From Phocaeicola plebeius (GTDB taxonomy: Bacteria > Bacteroidota > Bacteroidia > Bacteroidales > Bacteroidaceae): a stretch of 64,000 nucleotides of DNA. Positions 62,389-64,000 of this stretch are shown one piece after another; the stretch's first letter is position 1; the number at the start of each line of letters is the position of its first letter. The translations under genes were made by a program, and so were the position numbers. The stretch lies in assembly GCA_022767125.1 (NCBI GenBank), contig JALEPZ010000019.1:1-64000 (forward strand). Reading direction: 5' to 3'. Below the pieces are notes generated by a model that did no database searches, was not told where the DNA came from, and worked only from the letters and a program-made list of their open reading frames with translations.

Positions 62389-63135
62389 ATGACAGAAAAG
62401 AACGAAATGATTTTCGGCGTGAGAGCCGTTATCGAAGCCATCCAGGCCGGAAAGGAAATCGACAAGGTACTGGTAAAGAAGGACATCCAGAGCGATCTCT
62501 CGAAAGAACTGTTCGCCGTCCTGAAAGATACCTTCATCTCCGTGCAGCGTGTCCCGGTGGAACGCATCAACCGAATCACCAAAAAGAACCATCAGGGAGT
62601 CGTTGCCTTCATCTCACCCATCGCCTATCAGCGTACGGAAGATATCGTCCCCTTCCTGTTCGAAGCAGGGAAGCACCCCCTGCTGGTCCTGCTGGACGGA
62701 CTGACCGATGTGCGCAACTTCGGGGCCATTGCCCGTACCTGCGAATGCGCAGGCGTGGATGCCATCATCATCCCCTCGAAGAACAGTGTGAGCGTGAATG
62801 CCGATGCCATCAAGACCTCCGCCGGTGCCCTCCACAAGATTCCCGTCTGCCGCGAAGCCAATATCAAAAAGACCATCCAGTTCCTGAAGGACAGCGGATT
62901 CAAGATAGTAGCAGCCACCGAAGACGGCGACTACGACTACACTCGTGGCACCTACACCGACCCTACCTGTATCATCATGGGAGCTGAAGACACGGGGGTG
63001 CCCTACGAGCACCTGGCCCTTTGCGACGAATGGATTAAGATTCCCATGAAGGGAACCATCGAATCGCTGAATGTCTCGGTAGCAGCCGGTATCCTGATTT
63101 ACGAAGCGATGCGCCAGCGCGGCTTCGACCAATAA
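62389..63135 (+). CDS. rlmB: SpoU-family 23S rRNA (guanosine-2'-O)-methyltransferase RlmB-like
   Basis: A 248-residue SPOUT methyltransferase: a short N-terminal substrate-binding domain (about 1-80, EMIFGVRAVIEAI), then the knotted SpoU domain with NFGAIARTCECAG (motif 1), IIMGAEDTGVP (motif 2) and IPMKGTIESLNVSVAAGI (motif 3). Enzymes of this type methylate G2251 of 23S rRNA or nearby RNA. It is 27 bp after recN. Confidence 0.88.
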   Translation: MTEKNEMIFGVRAVIEAIQAGKEIDKVLVKKDIQSDLSKELFAVLKDTFISVQRVPVERINRITKKNHQGVVAFISPIAYQRTEDIVPFLFEAGKHPLLVLLDGLTDVRNFGAIARTCECAGVDAIIIPSKNSVSVNADAIKTSAGALHKIPVCREANIKKTIQFLKDSGFKIVAATEDGDYDYTRGTYTDPTCIIMGAEDTGVPYEHLALCDEWIKIPMKGTIESLNVSVAAGILIYEAMRQRGFDQ

Positions 63136-63157
63136 TTATCCTTTCAACAGCAGCTTT

Positions 63158-64000
63158 ATGAAAAAAATAGTTCTCTTATTGACCTGCGCCCTCTGCAGCG
63201 GACATGCCCTGCTGGCGCAAGTTCTCCCTAAATGGACCGAGAAAGCCCGGAAAGCCGTCTTCTCGGTCGTCACCTACAACAAGGACAACCAGATATTGAA
63301 CACCGGCAACGGGTTCTATATAGACAACAACGGAACAGCCGTTTCAGACTACACTCTCTTTCGGGGAGCGGAACGGGCAGTGATTGTCACCGCCGACGGC
63401 AAAGAACTGCCGGTAGACTGCATTCTGGGAGCCAACGACATGTTCGATGTCGTAAAGTTCCGGACAGCCGTAGACAAAAAGACGGTTGCCAGCCTGCAGC
63501 CGGTCGGCCAGTCAGCAGGAACCGACGAGACGGTCTACCTGCTCCCCTATTCCACCCAAAAGGCCACGACAGTGCAAAGCGGCAGCATCGTCCGCTGCGA
63601 CACCATTGCCAACGGTTCGTTCTACTACACCGTGAATCTGCAAACCGCCGACAAGAACGTCAGCTGTCCCGTCATGAACGCCACCGGCCAGGTCATCGGC
63701 CTTGTGCAGAAAAGTGCCGATCCGGAGAGCAAGGAAAGCTATGTCATCGGCATTGAGTTCGCGGCCTCCCTCACCATCAACGCCCTTTCGGGCAACGATA
63801 TGGCCTTGCAAAGCATCGGCATCCGCAAAGGATTGCCCGATGACGAAGCTCAAGCATTGGTGTATGTATATATGCAGTCTGCCACGATGGACAACAACAG
63901 CTATCTGAACTTGCTCAATGACTTCCTGGAACAGTTTCCCAACAGTCCGGAAGGCTATCAGCGACGCGCCAGCTGCTACATGGCATTCGGCGACGACGCA
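63158..64000 (+). CDS. Exported trypsin-fold protein lacking the catalytic His (3' end outside window)
   Basis: Visible are 281 codons with no stop before the window end. A signal peptide (about 1-20, ALLAQ) is followed by a chymotrypsin-like beta barrel: NGFYIDNNGTAVSDYTLF matches the stretch where S1C proteases have the catalytic His, but Thr66 stands there instead; Asp97 (in DVVKF) and Ser169 (in NVSCPVMN) match the other triad places, without the GxSGGP glycines. From about 230 on, helices begin that resemble TPR repeats. It is probably a periplasmic non-catalytic protease homologue. It lies 22 bp after the rRNA methylase gene. Confidence 0.65.
   Translation, partial: MKKIVLLLTCALCSGHALLAQVLPKWTEKARKAVFSVVTYNKDNQILNTGNGFYIDNNGTAVSDYTLFRGAERAVIVTADGKELPVDCILGANDMFDVVKFRTAVDKKTVASLQPVGQSAGTDETVYLLPYSTQKATTVQSGSIVRCDTIANGSFYYTVNLQTADKNVSCPVMNATGQVIGLVQKSADPESKESYVIGIEFAASLTINALSGNDMALQSIGIRKGLPDDEAQALVYVYMQSATMDNNSYLNLLNDFLEQFPNSPEGYQRRASCYMAFGDDA

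Overview
The window reads as two unrelated genome pieces joined end to end. Bases 1 to about 14,320 look like a Clostridia-type Bacillota genome: GC-rich third positions, strong GGAGG ribosome binding sites 6-9 nt before nearly every start, and sigma-A style promoters (for example TTGCAA-17-TATAAT at 1204-1232 and TTGAAA-17-TATACT at 9387-9415). From about 14,390 to the end the sequence is Bacteroidales (Bacteroides/Phocaeicola-like): no Shine-Dalgarno sites, promoters of the TAnnTTTG class, and lineage-typical genes (secG, lptE, DUF5686, DUF4837, DUF3943, DUF4922, DUF3127, glutamine synthetase III, Rho with a long disordered insert). No integrase, transposase or att-like site sits at the boundary, so a chimeric metagenomic contig is more likely than transfer.

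Clostridial part. It holds a family IV acetylesterase, a small monotopic phosphoglycosyl transferase followed by a six-hairpin glycosidase, a GH109-like NAD-dependent glycosidase/oxidoreductase, a Cof-type HAD phosphatase, a small membrane protein, a PepV-type dipeptidase, a Dabb-domain protein, a PPP-like metallophosphatase, an XRE-cupin regulator with its acyl-CoA synthetase, and a GH78-like alpha-L-rhamnosidase. Two copies of a roughly 155-bp repeat with inverted ends (one cut by the window start) flank the first three genes.

Bacteroidales part, in order. (a) 14.4-17.4 kb, minus strand: sigma-54 activator, LptE, a TPR-like protein and SecG, an envelope operon. (b) 17.4-20.1 kb: DUF5686 outer-membrane protein. 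(c) 20.3-24.3 kb: inositol-lipid locus made of a PgpA-like phosphatase, GtrA, a CDP-alcohol phosphotransferase and a PAP2-type inositolphosphotransferase on the plus strand, with myo-inositol-phosphate synthase convergent to them. (d) 24.6-30.1 kb: PfkB kinase, FucP-like MFS, PdxA, a DUF4837 lipoprotein, RlmN. (e) 30.2-36.8 kb: a tightly packed four-gene run, GT2-DUF4922 fusion, DUF3943, SpoIID/LytB and an AmpG-like permease, a candidate cell-wall system. (f) 37.1-43.9 kb: RND efflux operon with a divergent AraC regulator. (g) 44.1-48.9 kb: nitrogen operon (outer-membrane protein, P-II, Amt, GlnN). (h) 49.2-54.5 kb: TrkH, ABC-F ATPase, DUF3805 protein, VOC and RidA proteins. (i) 54.8-64 kb: rho, a DUF3127 protein with an SSB-like tail, dnaN, an exonuclease, coaBC, recN, an rlmB-like methyltransferase and the start of a trypsin-fold protein that seems to lack its catalytic histidine.

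No rRNA, tRNA, CRISPR array or intact insertion sequence was seen. The most interesting items are the chimeric join, the inverted-repeat element, the GT2-DUF4922/SpoIID/AmpG run, the inositol-lipid locus, and the DUF3127 protein ending in DDLPF.
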